Of a stretch of DNA of 13,048 nt, positions 7,215 to 13,048 are shown one piece after another (within the stretch, counting starts at the first letter, position 1; every line of letters starts with the position of its first letter). Under the pieces are notes generated by a model. The model was not told where the DNA came from. It did no database searches and saw nothing but the letters and a program-made list of their open reading frames with translations. A program made the translations under genes and the position numbers. Source of the stretch: Treponema sp. (GTDB lineage: Bacteria; Spirochaetota; Spirochaetia; Treponematales; Treponemataceae); the NCBI GenBank assembly GCA_017622055.1, contig JAGARY010000188.1, forward strand, positions 1-13,048. Direction: 5' to 3'.

Positions 7215-8212
7215 AAACCCTCCCGCAATAAAAGTTTTTTTATTACAAAAGTGATTGCAAATAAAATAAACGAAAGCAACAAAACATTTTTGTACAAAAG
7301 TTCATTTACACTTTTATATGTATAATTTTGTTGAACGTTTTCATTTTTTACAACAACAGAAAGTGCCGAATTTAATTCTTCAATTGTTTGAACTTCGTAA
7401 TAAAGTCCGTTTCCAATAGAAGCAATTTGTTTTAAAGAAGAAGAATCAAAATTTGAATTTAAGTAACCAGAATAAAGTTTTCCAGATAAAGGATCTACAT
7501 ATTCAATTGGAACAGTTCCTTTTGAACCAACTCCCACAACATAAAGTGCAATCTGGTTGCTTGCCGCTAAATTGGCCGCAGTTTCTGGGTGAATATCGCC
7601 GGCGTTGTTTTCTCCATCAGTTAATAAAATAATACATTTTTTTGGAGCTTTTGAACTTGCAAGATGACAAAACGCAGTTCCAATTCCGTCCCCAATTGCC
7701 GAACCATTTCCAAAATATCCAATTTTTAATTCATCAATGCGGTTTTTAAAATATGTAAAATCACTAGTAGGAGGAACTAAAACAGATGCTTCCGAACCTA
7801 AAACAACAATTCCGTATCTGTAGCCATCATGTTGCGAAACTAAAAAATTAATTGCAGATTGCGCGGCTGCAAGTCTGTTATTTCCATTCATGTCTTGGGC
7901 GGCCATAGAAGGACTTGTATCAACAACAAAAACAATATCTGTTCCCAAAGATGTGTAAACTTTTTCTTGAATTTTTATTACAGGATCTGCCATTGCCACA
8001 ATAACACAAATACATCCCAAAATAGTAAGAACTTTTGAAAAAACATACAAAAAGTTGTACTATTTTCCAGACCATTCAAAAGATTTTCCGTTCCAATCAT
8101 TTAAAACCGCAAAAAATTTAATTTGCTCAAAAATTTTAAAATATCGCAAAATGTACAAAAGAGGAATTAACAGCAAAAATAAAAACGCCAAAGGATTTTG
8201 AAAACTAAGCAT
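7208..8212 (-). pseudogene. batA: batA, VWA membrane protein gene interrupted by an in-frame amber codon
   Basis: The full frame runs from ATG 8212 to TAA 7208 (335 codons including two stops). The ATG overlaps the preceding gene's TAG by 8 bp and has a strong Shine-Dalgarno (AGAGGGAGA, 8218-8226). Codons 1-50 encode the canonical BatA opening: an MLSFQNPLAF start, a membrane segment at about 6-22, then a basic loop through LNDWNGKSFEWSGK. Codon 51 is TAG (8062-8060). The same frame then continues with a second membrane segment (about 59-75), a VWA domain with intact MIDAS DTSPS (98-102) and LLTDGEN, and a C-terminal membrane segment. A TTG at 8050 could restart translation 9 nt after the stop, giving 280 aa without the first membrane helix, but it has no good Shine-Dalgarno. 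No other lesion is seen, so the break is recent, tolerated, recoded or an error. The BatA identity is confident. Confidence 0.85.
8060..8062 (-). other. In-frame amber (TAG) codon 51 of batA
   Basis: Reads AAA TAG TAC on the minus strand. The frame on both sides translates to continuous BatA-like sequence, so this is a single-codon substitution, not a frameshift. Confidence 0.85.
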
Positions 8213-9206
8213 TATTTTCTCCCTCTTTTATATTGTTTTCTTTATTATCATTTTCTATTTCAAAAACTTCTACTACTTCAACAACTTCCAAAGTTTCAAT
8301 GCTTTGAATTAATTGTTCCACAAGAGTTTCTTTTTCTTTTTCCAAAAAAGAAGTTTTATTTATGCCAAATGATTTTTGTCCATATCTGATGATGTCTGTT
8401 TGGCAAAAAATTTTTTGAATACATTCAATTGCACAAACTTTTTGTTCAGAAGCCGATTCCACAGCAAAAAGATATTTTCCTTTAATTTCAGAAGAAACGG
8501 TTTTTGTAAACGGAAAATCGAATCTAACTTCCAAATAATTTCGCATTGTATTTTGAATATTTGAAGCAAAATCCACATCAGATAAATCTTTATTTTTTAA
8601 AATTTTTGAAAGATTTTTTATTGTTGATTTTTTATTTTTCTTATATTTTTTTAGCAATTTACGTCTTTTTATATAAGAAGAAACTGAATTTCTTTTTACA
8701 ATTAACCTAATTCCCACAAACAAAAACAAAATAGAAAGAATAAGAATTCCGTAAACTTTATAAGCTGTTCCAGGCAACAAAAGTGGAGCCTCTTGTTCTT
8801 GCAATCCAACAGATTCATCTTTTAACAACGAAGAAATAGAAATTGTGTCAAATTTTAATAAAACATTTTCTTCTGGAAGCAAATTATAATTTGGAAAATT
8901 GATATTTCCTGTTTTCCAAGGAATAAAAGTGATTACAAAATTATAATTATTTTGGCCATTTGAAAGCAAAGTGATTTTTTCAATTTGATAATCTTGAAAC
9001 TGCAAATCTTCAACAAAGTTAGAAAGGGGCAATTCCACCGAAGCAGAATCTTTTAGCAATTTGTGGGCGTTTTCTGAAGAAAAAGAAACTCGTAATTCAG
9101 CAGAATCGCCAATATAAACATTTTGAGGAACAAGAACTTGATGTGTTTTTTTTGCTAAATCTAAATCAGATTTTTGCAATTCAGTTTGATTGTTTTCGGT
9201 TGCCAT
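8205..9206 (-). CDS. Bat-operon membrane protein with beta-rich N-terminus (BatD/DUF4381-like)
   Basis: The protein has 333 aa. Residues about 25-130 are beta-rich and look like an Ig-type domain. One membrane segment lies at about 150-170. It is followed by a very basic stretch (171-193, mostly Lys/Arg), so the C-terminal half should be cytoplasmic and the N-terminal domain outside. The C-terminal part (about 195-305) is helical, with the VDFASNIQNTMRNYLEVRF stretch typical of membrane proteins encoded between DUF58 and BatA genes. The tail is a low-complexity acidic run (L-E-V-V-E-V-V-E-V). No signal peptide is present, and none can be added because the preceding gene's TAA directly abuts the ATG in the same frame (TAAATG). 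AGAGG 7-8 nt upstream supports the start. The stop TAG overlaps batA. The name is by position and layout only. Confidence 0.75.
   Translation of the reverse strand: MATENNQTELQKSDLDLAKKTHQVLVPQNVYIGDSAELRVSFSSENAHKLLKDSASVELPLSNFVEDLQFQDYQIEKITLLSNGQNNYNFVITFIPWKTGNINFPNYNLLPEENVLLKFDTISISSLLKDESVGLQEQEAPLLLPGTAYKVYGILILSILFLFVGIRLIVKRNSVSSYIKRRKLLKKYKKNKKSTIKNLSKILKNKDLSDVDFASNIQNTMRNYLEVRFDFPFTKTVSSEIKGKYLFAVESASEQKVCAIECIQKIFCQTDIIRYGQKSFGINKTSFLEKEKETLVEQLIQSIETLEVVEVVEVFEIENDNKENNIKEGENNA
8218..8226 (-). promoter_or_regulatory. Strong Shine-Dalgarno of batA
   Basis: AGAGGGAGA on the minus strand, 5 nt before ATG 8212. It shows that the translated start lies upstream of the amber codon and not at the TTG at 8050. 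Confidence 0.7.
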
Positions 9207-10100
9207 TTATCGTCCTCTTGCTCCAGAAAAAAATGAAGTTAAAACTTTTAATGGCGAATCTGTTGTATTCATCACTACTGGAATAATTCCATGTTTTACA
9301 CAAACTGATTGCCATTTTTTTTGATTATTTTCATTTTGAGATTTCCATTCTCTTTTAAATTTTTCAGAAAAAGACGGAAGAATCATTGAAGTTTTGCTTT
9401 CTACATCAACAAAAGGAACAGTTCCAATTACAGGAAGTTCACTATCATATTTATTTTTTATTCTCAAAGCCACCACATCATGACGTTGTGCCAATGAAAT
9501 TAAAGGTTTTTCCCAATCTGAAGTTCTAAAATCTGAAAGAACAAAAACAAGGGACCGTTTTTTTAATAATTTTCCAGCACCGTTGATTGCACTTCCCAAA
9601 ACAGAACCTACAGTGTTAGAAGAAGGCAAATTATCAAGATGAGAAAGCAAAAGCATAATTTGCTCTTTTCCCATGGCAGGTTTGCAAGAAAAATTAATTT
9701 CTCCATCAAAAAAAACAGCTCCAATAGAACAATTGTTTAATTCTGCCGCAATTGTAATTAAAGCCGCAGTTTCAGAAAGCACATCATATTTTGTTACATT
9801 CTGACATTCAAGCTGCATAGAAAGAGAAGTATCTACAATTAAAAAGATTTGCAATTCTCGGTCTTCTTCAAAAACTTTTACAAAAGGTTTGTTCATTCTG
9901 GCAGTAACGTTCCAGTCAATGCTACGAACATCATCACCGCGAATATAATCTCTTACACCTGAAAATTCAATTCCCTGCCCTTTATACAAAGATTTAAAAG
10001 TTCCAGATTTCATATCTTCTGCAAGTTTTATTGCCATCAATCTTAAATATGCGGCTTTTTTTACAAGAGAATCTCTGTCTGTTCTTTTTGATTTATTCAT
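9207..10100 (-). CDS. DUF58-domain protein of the MoxR/Bat system
   Basis: The protein has 297 aa and matches the DUF58 family (COG1721), which is always close to moxR. The family signature is complete: GQGIEFSGVRDYIRGDDVRS (41-60), then IDWNVTAR (61-68). A VWA-like fold follows, with DTSLS at 90-94 able to form a MIDAS metal site. No membrane segment is evident in this version, so it is probably cytoplasmic and works beside MoxR. ATG 10100 has AAGG at about 9 nt. It lies 22 bp after moxR and abuts the next gene with no gap. The family is certain; the biochemical role is unknown. Confidence 0.9.
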   Translation of the reverse strand: MNKSKRTDRDSLVKKAAYLRLMAIKLAEDMKSGTFKSLYKGQGIEFSGVRDYIRGDDVRSIDWNVTARMNKPFVKVFEEDRELQIFLIVDTSLSMQLECQNVTKYDVLSETAALITIAAELNNCSIGAVFFDGEINFSCKPAMGKEQIMLLLSHLDNLPSSNTVGSVLGSAINGAGKLLKKRSLVFVLSDFRTSDWEKPLISLAQRHDVVALRIKNKYDSELPVIGTVPFVDVESKTSMILPSFSEKFKREWKSQNENNQKKWQSVCVKHGIIPVVMNTTDSPLKVLTSFFSGARGR

Positions 10101-10105
10101 AAACT

Positions 10106-10127
10106 AAAACCTTATGAAAACCTTATG
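10106..10127 (-). repeat. 11-bp perfect tandem duplication at the moxR/DUF58 junction
   Basis: AAAACCTTATG occurs twice without a gap (10106-10116 and 10117-10127). The right copy contains the moxR stop (10123-10125). The minus-strand AAGG of the left copy sits where the DUF58 Shine-Dalgarno should be, so the duplication has doubled a ribosome-binding word. Confidence 0.8.
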
Positions 10128-11115
10128 GAACAGGTACAAAATCTAAAATTTTAGAAATAATTTGTTCCGAAGTAACATTGTCAGCAGCGGCTTCGTAAGA
10201 CAAAACAAATCTATGACGCAAAACATTCATTGCCACTTTTTTAATATCTTCTGGCAAAACAAAAGAACGACCTTCAAACAGAGCTGTAACTTTTGCACAT
10301 TGCAAAATTGCAATTCCCGCACGAGGAGAAGCCCCCATTTTTATATAACGAGTAATATCATTTGCCGCAACAAATGTATTTGGCTTATTTTTTTTGTCTA
10401 CATTTGGACGAGTCACTTCCAAAATCTTTACAATATATTCAACAAGTTTATCATCACAAACAACTTTATCTGCCAAATCTCGCAAACTTTTTACATCCAA
10501 AGAAGACAAAATTTTATTCACTGGCACAAAAGCCGCTTTTCCACAAGTTTTAATAATTTCAACTTCTGCATCTGCTTCCGGATAATTTACAACAAGTTTC
10601 ATTAAAAAACGGTCAAGTTCTGCTTCTGGCAAAGAATAAGTTCCTTCCTGTTCAACAGGGTTTTGAGTTGCAAGAACAAAAAATGGTTCTGGCAATTTGT
10701 ATGTTTCTTCACCAATTGTAACTTGATGTTCTTCCATTGCTTCAAGCATTGCCGATTGAACTTTTGCTGGTGAACGGTTTACTTCATCTGCCAAAACAAC
10801 GTTTGCAAAAATTGGACCTTTCCTAACGCTAAAATTGCCTTTATTTTGTTCGTAAATTAAAGTTCCAGTAACATCGGCAGGAAGCAAATCTGGAGTAAAC
10901 TGAATGCGTTTAAAATCAAGCCCAATAATTTCTGCAAAAGTTTTTACAGCCAAAGTTTTTGCAAGCCCCGGAACACCTTCAAGTAAAACATGGCCACCAG
11001 CCACAAAAGCCACAAGAATATCATTAATAAAAGCATCCTGACCAACAAGTCTTTTTCCAGCTTCTTCTTTACATTTTTCAATAATTTTTTTGCAATCTTC
11101 AATATTTGTAATCAT
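10123..11115 (-). CDS. moxR: MoxR-family AAA+ ATPase
   Basis: This is a 330-aa AAA+ ATPase of the MoxR type. Walker A is GVPGLAKT (47-54) and Walker B ends in LADE (108-111), continuing into VNRSPAK. The MoxR-specific motif LEAMEEHQVTIG lies at 124-134. Sensor 1 is in ATQN (149-152). The ELDRF motif (166-170) carries an arginine expected to act in trans. The helical lid domain follows to the C-terminus. MoxR ATPases are thought to act as chaperones that insert cofactors or assemble complexes together with VWA proteins; here the partners are the DUF58 protein and BatA/BatB just downstream. ATG 11115 has only a weak GGGA upstream. It lies 14 bp after tsaD. Confidence 0.95.
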   Translation of the reverse strand: MITNIEDCKKIIEKCKEEAGKRLVGQDAFINDILVAFVAGGHVLLEGVPGLAKTLAVKTFAEIIGLDFKRIQFTPDLLPADVTGTLIYEQNKGNFSVRKGPIFANVVLADEVNRSPAKVQSAMLEAMEEHQVTIGEETYKLPEPFFVLATQNPVEQEGTYSLPEAELDRFLMKLVVNYPEADAEVEIIKTCGKAAFVPVNKILSSLDVKSLRDLADKVVCDDKLVEYIVKILEVTRPNVDKKNKPNTFVAANDITRYIKMGASPRAGIAILQCAKVTALFEGRSFVLPEDIKKVAMNVLRHRFVLSYEAAADNVTSEQIISKILDFVPVP

Positions 11116-11129
11116 CTTTTTCCCACTAC

Positions 11130-12164
11130 TTATTTTTTATTATGATTCACCTGAGCAAGCCCCCGCTTAAACTGAGGAATTCTTGCACAAGTTACAGTAT
11201 TCCAATCACTTCGGTCGCCACGCATCAAAAAGTGATACGCAACGCCAGCAATCATAGCCCCGTTATCGCCACAAAGTTTTAACGGAGGAAACAAACAATT
11301 CAAATCAGTTCGTTCCGCAAGCATTTCCCGCAACCTAGAATTTGCCGCAACACCACCGCCACAAACAACAGTTTTCAATCCAGTATCATCAACAGCCCTA
11401 AGCAATCTAGAAACCAAAGTTTTAATTGCAGTTTCCTGAAAAGCCGCACACATATTTTCAGTTGAATGTTCGTAGCCAGGCTGCCAAAACATATCACACT
11501 GATGAATAACCGCAGTTTTTAGCCCACTAAAAGAAACATCATATCTATGTTCCTTTTCGTCCAACTTTGGAACCGGAAACTTAGCCGCCTTAGCATCACC
11601 TTTTTTTGCCAAATTATCAATAACAACACCGCCAGGATACCCAAGCCCATAAAATTTTGCAACTTTATCAAAAGCTTCCCCAACAGAATCGTCAACAGTA
11701 GTTCCCAAAATTTCCAAATCATCAAAATCGTTTACTTTACAAATAATACTGTGGCCACCAGAAACCAAAAGCCCCAAAAACGGATACTCAACAGTTTTTT
11801 CCAACTGAGCCGCATACAAATGTCCCAACATGTGATTAATTGCAATAAAAGGTTTTCCCGTTGCCCAAGCCAAAGTTTTTCCAAAAGTAAAACCAACAAG
11901 CAAAGAGCCCATAAGCCCCGGTTTATTAGTAGCCGCAATGGCATCAATATCGTCCATTGTTAAATTCGCTTCTTTAAGTGCCTGCTTCACCACAGGATAA
12001 ATCCATTCCGCATGCTTACGACTAGCAATTTCTGGAACAACACCTTTATAAACTTCATGAAACGGAATCTGAGTTGCAACAACATTACTTAAAATTGTTT
12101 TCCCATCCTCAACAATTGCACAAGCAGTTTCATCACAACTACTTTCAATTCCCAATACTTTCAT
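11130..12164 (-). CDS. tsaD: tRNA N6-adenosine threonylcarbamoyltransferase TsaD
   Basis: TsaD (Kae1/YgjD) transfers the threonylcarbamoyl group to A37 of ANN-decoding tRNAs, giving t6A, together with TsaB and TsaE. At 344 aa the length is normal. The ASKHA-fold start IESSCDET (6-13) is present, as are VPEIASRKH (43-51), the metal ligands His111 and His115 in HMLGHLYAA, LVSGGHS (133-139) and the C-terminal metal-site region CGDNGAMIA. ATG 12164 has AGAGGA a few nt upstream. It appears to be the first gene of the minus-strand run, 14 bp before moxR, so an essential translation gene heads the Bat cluster. I see no convincing promoter in the upstream repeat-like segment. Confidence 0.97.
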   Translation of the reverse strand: MKVLGIESSCDETACAIVEDGKTILSNVVATQIPFHEVYKGVVPEIASRKHAEWIYPVVKQALKEANLTMDDIDAIAATNKPGLMGSLLVGFTFGKTLAWATGKPFIAINHMLGHLYAAQLEKTVEYPFLGLLVSGGHSIICKVNDFDDLEILGTTVDDSVGEAFDKVAKFYGLGYPGGVVIDNLAKKGDAKAAKFPVPKLDEKEHRYDVSFSGLKTAVIHQCDMFWQPGYEHSTENMCAAFQETAIKTLVSRLLRAVDDTGLKTVVCGGGVAANSRLREMLAERTDLNCLFPPLKLCGDNGAMIAGVAYHFLMRGDRSDWNTVTCARIPQFKRGLAQVNHNKK

Positions 12165-12180
12165 ACAATCCTCTTTTTTT

Positions 12181-12350
12181 ATTGGGCGCCTTGCAAATTG
12201 TCATACAATTTGCAACCGGTCATTCCGCCATTCCCTAACGGTCAGCCCTTGCCGCAACCTGAACGGTTGCTAAGTTTTTTCACTTCGTTCAAAAACTTGC
12301 AAGTGGCTCCGCAACAAAAGTTGCGGCTGGCTCCAATCCCTGGCGCATTT
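12181..12350. repeat. GC-rich hairpin-packed intergenic element
   Basis: This fills the gap between tsaD and the deacetylase. By hand count 85 of 170 bases are G/C, against 46 of 120 in the adjoining 12361-12480. Four inverted repeats follow one another: TTGCAAATTG/CAATTTGCAA (12191-12215, 10-bp arms, 5-nt loop); GCAACC/GGTTGC (12254-12270); AAGTTTTT/AAAAACTT (12272-12298); CCGCAAC/GTTGCGG (12309-12326, AAAA loop). The word GCAAC and its complement recur through the segment. None of the hairpins has a following T-run, so they are not typical terminators. No open frame of note is present. It resembles a palindromic dispersed repeat, but no second copy lies in this window. Confidence 0.6.
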
Positions 12351-12351
12351 A

Positions 12352-13048
12352 CTAACTTTCACTTACAACACTAAACTTATAACCATTTTTTACCAACTCA
12401 GGATACAACTCCTTTAACAACGCTGGTAAAAAATCTGCCGACCACACATGACCGATCATCACAGCCGACCCTTTTTTATTTGCAATATCAAGACCTTTTT
12501 TAAGTTCCATCAATGCATTTTCACGAGTTTTTTCGTTGTCTAAAAAAATGTTTCTCTCATAATAATTATATCCCATCTCTTTTGCAACTAATGGGACAAC
12601 AGTTTTTACATTAGTTCTAGAATCCAAAAAGAAAATTCCACAATCAGAAGCAGTTTTTAAAATTACTTCCATTTTTGCAATATCAGCAGTAATTGCCGAA
12701 CCTTCATGATTATTCATTCCCGCAATTGGCCCAATTTCATTTATATTAGACAAAAGCATTTTTCTAACTTCTTCTTCCGTCATTTCTGGCGTAATTGCCC
12801 CAGGACCCGGATTCACACTTCTGTTAATTGCCTGCATTGGCTGATGCAAAATCAACTCGTGGCCAGAATTTCTAACCCTTTTTGCAGATTCCGCAGAATA
12901 CTTTAATTTTGGCAAAACCGCAATAGTAATTGGAAACGGCAATTCCAAAAACTTTTGCAAATCATAAAGATTTTGCCCACCATCATCAAAAACAAAAACC
13001 AAATTTGCATTATTTTTAGCCTTTGGCAAATTAAACTTATTTTCTTGT
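12352..13048 (-). CDS. Divergent polysaccharide deacetylase (YibQ-like), 5' end outside window
   Basis: The frame stays open to the window edge, so the N-terminus is missing; the TTG at 13029 is probably internal. Numbering from that codon, the family pattern (PF04748) is clear. FVFDDGGQN (12-20) ends the first strand with the metal-site aspartates. HELILHQPM lies at 57-65. MNNHEGSAIT (105-114) corresponds to the family's conserved NNHxGS. FLDSRT lies at 134-139, and IGHVWS near the C-terminus holds the last histidine. These proteins are predicted carbohydrate deacetylases, usually anchored or secreted, acting on envelope glycans; activity is rarely shown. The missing 5' end would hold any signal sequence. 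It ends in TAG directly beside the GC-rich element. Confidence 0.88.
   Translation of the reverse strand, partial: QENKFNLPKAKNNANLVFVFDDGGQNLYDLQKFLELPFPITIAVLPKLKYSAESAKRVRNSGHELILHQPMQAINRSVNPGPGAITPEMTEEEVRKMLLSNINEIGPIAGMNNHEGSAITADIAKMEVILKTASDCGIFFLDSRTNVKTVVPLVAKEMGYNYYERNIFLDNEKTRENALMELKKGLDIANKKGSAVMIGHVWSADFLPALLKELYPELVKNGYKFSVVSES

Noticed and set aside
8060..8062. Amber codon read as pyrrolysine or as a reassigned codon
   Set aside because: BatA is not a pyrrolysine protein, and TAG serves as the natural end of the Smr gene, the BatD/DUF4381-like gene and the deacetylase in this window.
10162..10605. 147-aa plus-strand reading frame opposite moxR
   Set aside because: It is antisense to a fully conserved AAA+ gene, and its composition (Phe, Asn, Ile, Cys rich) is that of a mirrored AT-rich gene. 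It has no recognisable domain.
11547..11963. 138-aa plus-strand reading frame opposite tsaD
   Set aside because: It lies wholly within conserved tsaD and shows no family features; it is a shadow of the real gene.
12254..12326. Rho-independent terminator for the deacetylase
   Set aside because: The hairpins are good but none is followed on the minus strand by a run of T, and they lie 26 bp or more past the stop.

Overview
The window is AT-rich, gene-dense bacterial DNA. Its families and operon layout fit a Gram-negative-type anaerobe, most likely a Treponema-like spirochaete. That assignment is inferred from a complete moxR/Bat operon, a relaxed spirochaete-style lipobox and low GC; there is no rRNA or other marker to prove it. 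I see no tRNA, rRNA, CRISPR array, transposase or phage gene.

Plus strand, 2-3688. A 5'-truncated Mbeg1-like (DUF2974) alpha/beta hydrolase overlaps a PhoB-type response regulator by 4 bp. That gene overlaps a PhoR-type sensor kinase by 8 bp, so the three form one translationally coupled unit. A small multidrug-export-family membrane protein follows. It appears to have its own extended -10 promoter and almost no mRNA leader. Its 3' end overlaps the convergent Smr gene by 14 bp.

Minus strand, 12164 down to 3675. This is a tight run: tsaD - moxR - DUF58 protein - membrane protein with a BatD/DUF4381-like layout - batA - batB/batC fusion - batD with a C-terminal SH3-like domain - Smr protein. 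Gaps are 0-40 bp and several genes overlap. MoxR (AAA+ ATPase), the DUF58 protein and the VWA proteins BatA and BatB are the standard parts of a membrane-associated MoxR/VWA chaperone-like complex. BatC (TPR) and BatD supply protein-interaction and periplasmic beta-sandwich parts. The complex has been linked to aerotolerance and envelope stress, but its substrate is unknown.

The most notable observation is that batA carries a single in-frame amber codon at codon 51. A strong Shine-Dalgarno, correct start and N-terminal membrane segment lie upstream, and an intact VWA domain continues in the same frame downstream. Either the copy is newly broken, it is made by reinitiation or readthrough, or the base is an error. 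TAG ends three other genes here, which argues against genome-wide reassignment.

Right end, 12165-13048. A GC-rich (about 50 %), hairpin-packed intergenic segment of roughly 170 bp separates tsaD from a 5'-truncated divergent polysaccharide deacetylase (YibQ-like). It looks like a dispersed repeat or structured element.
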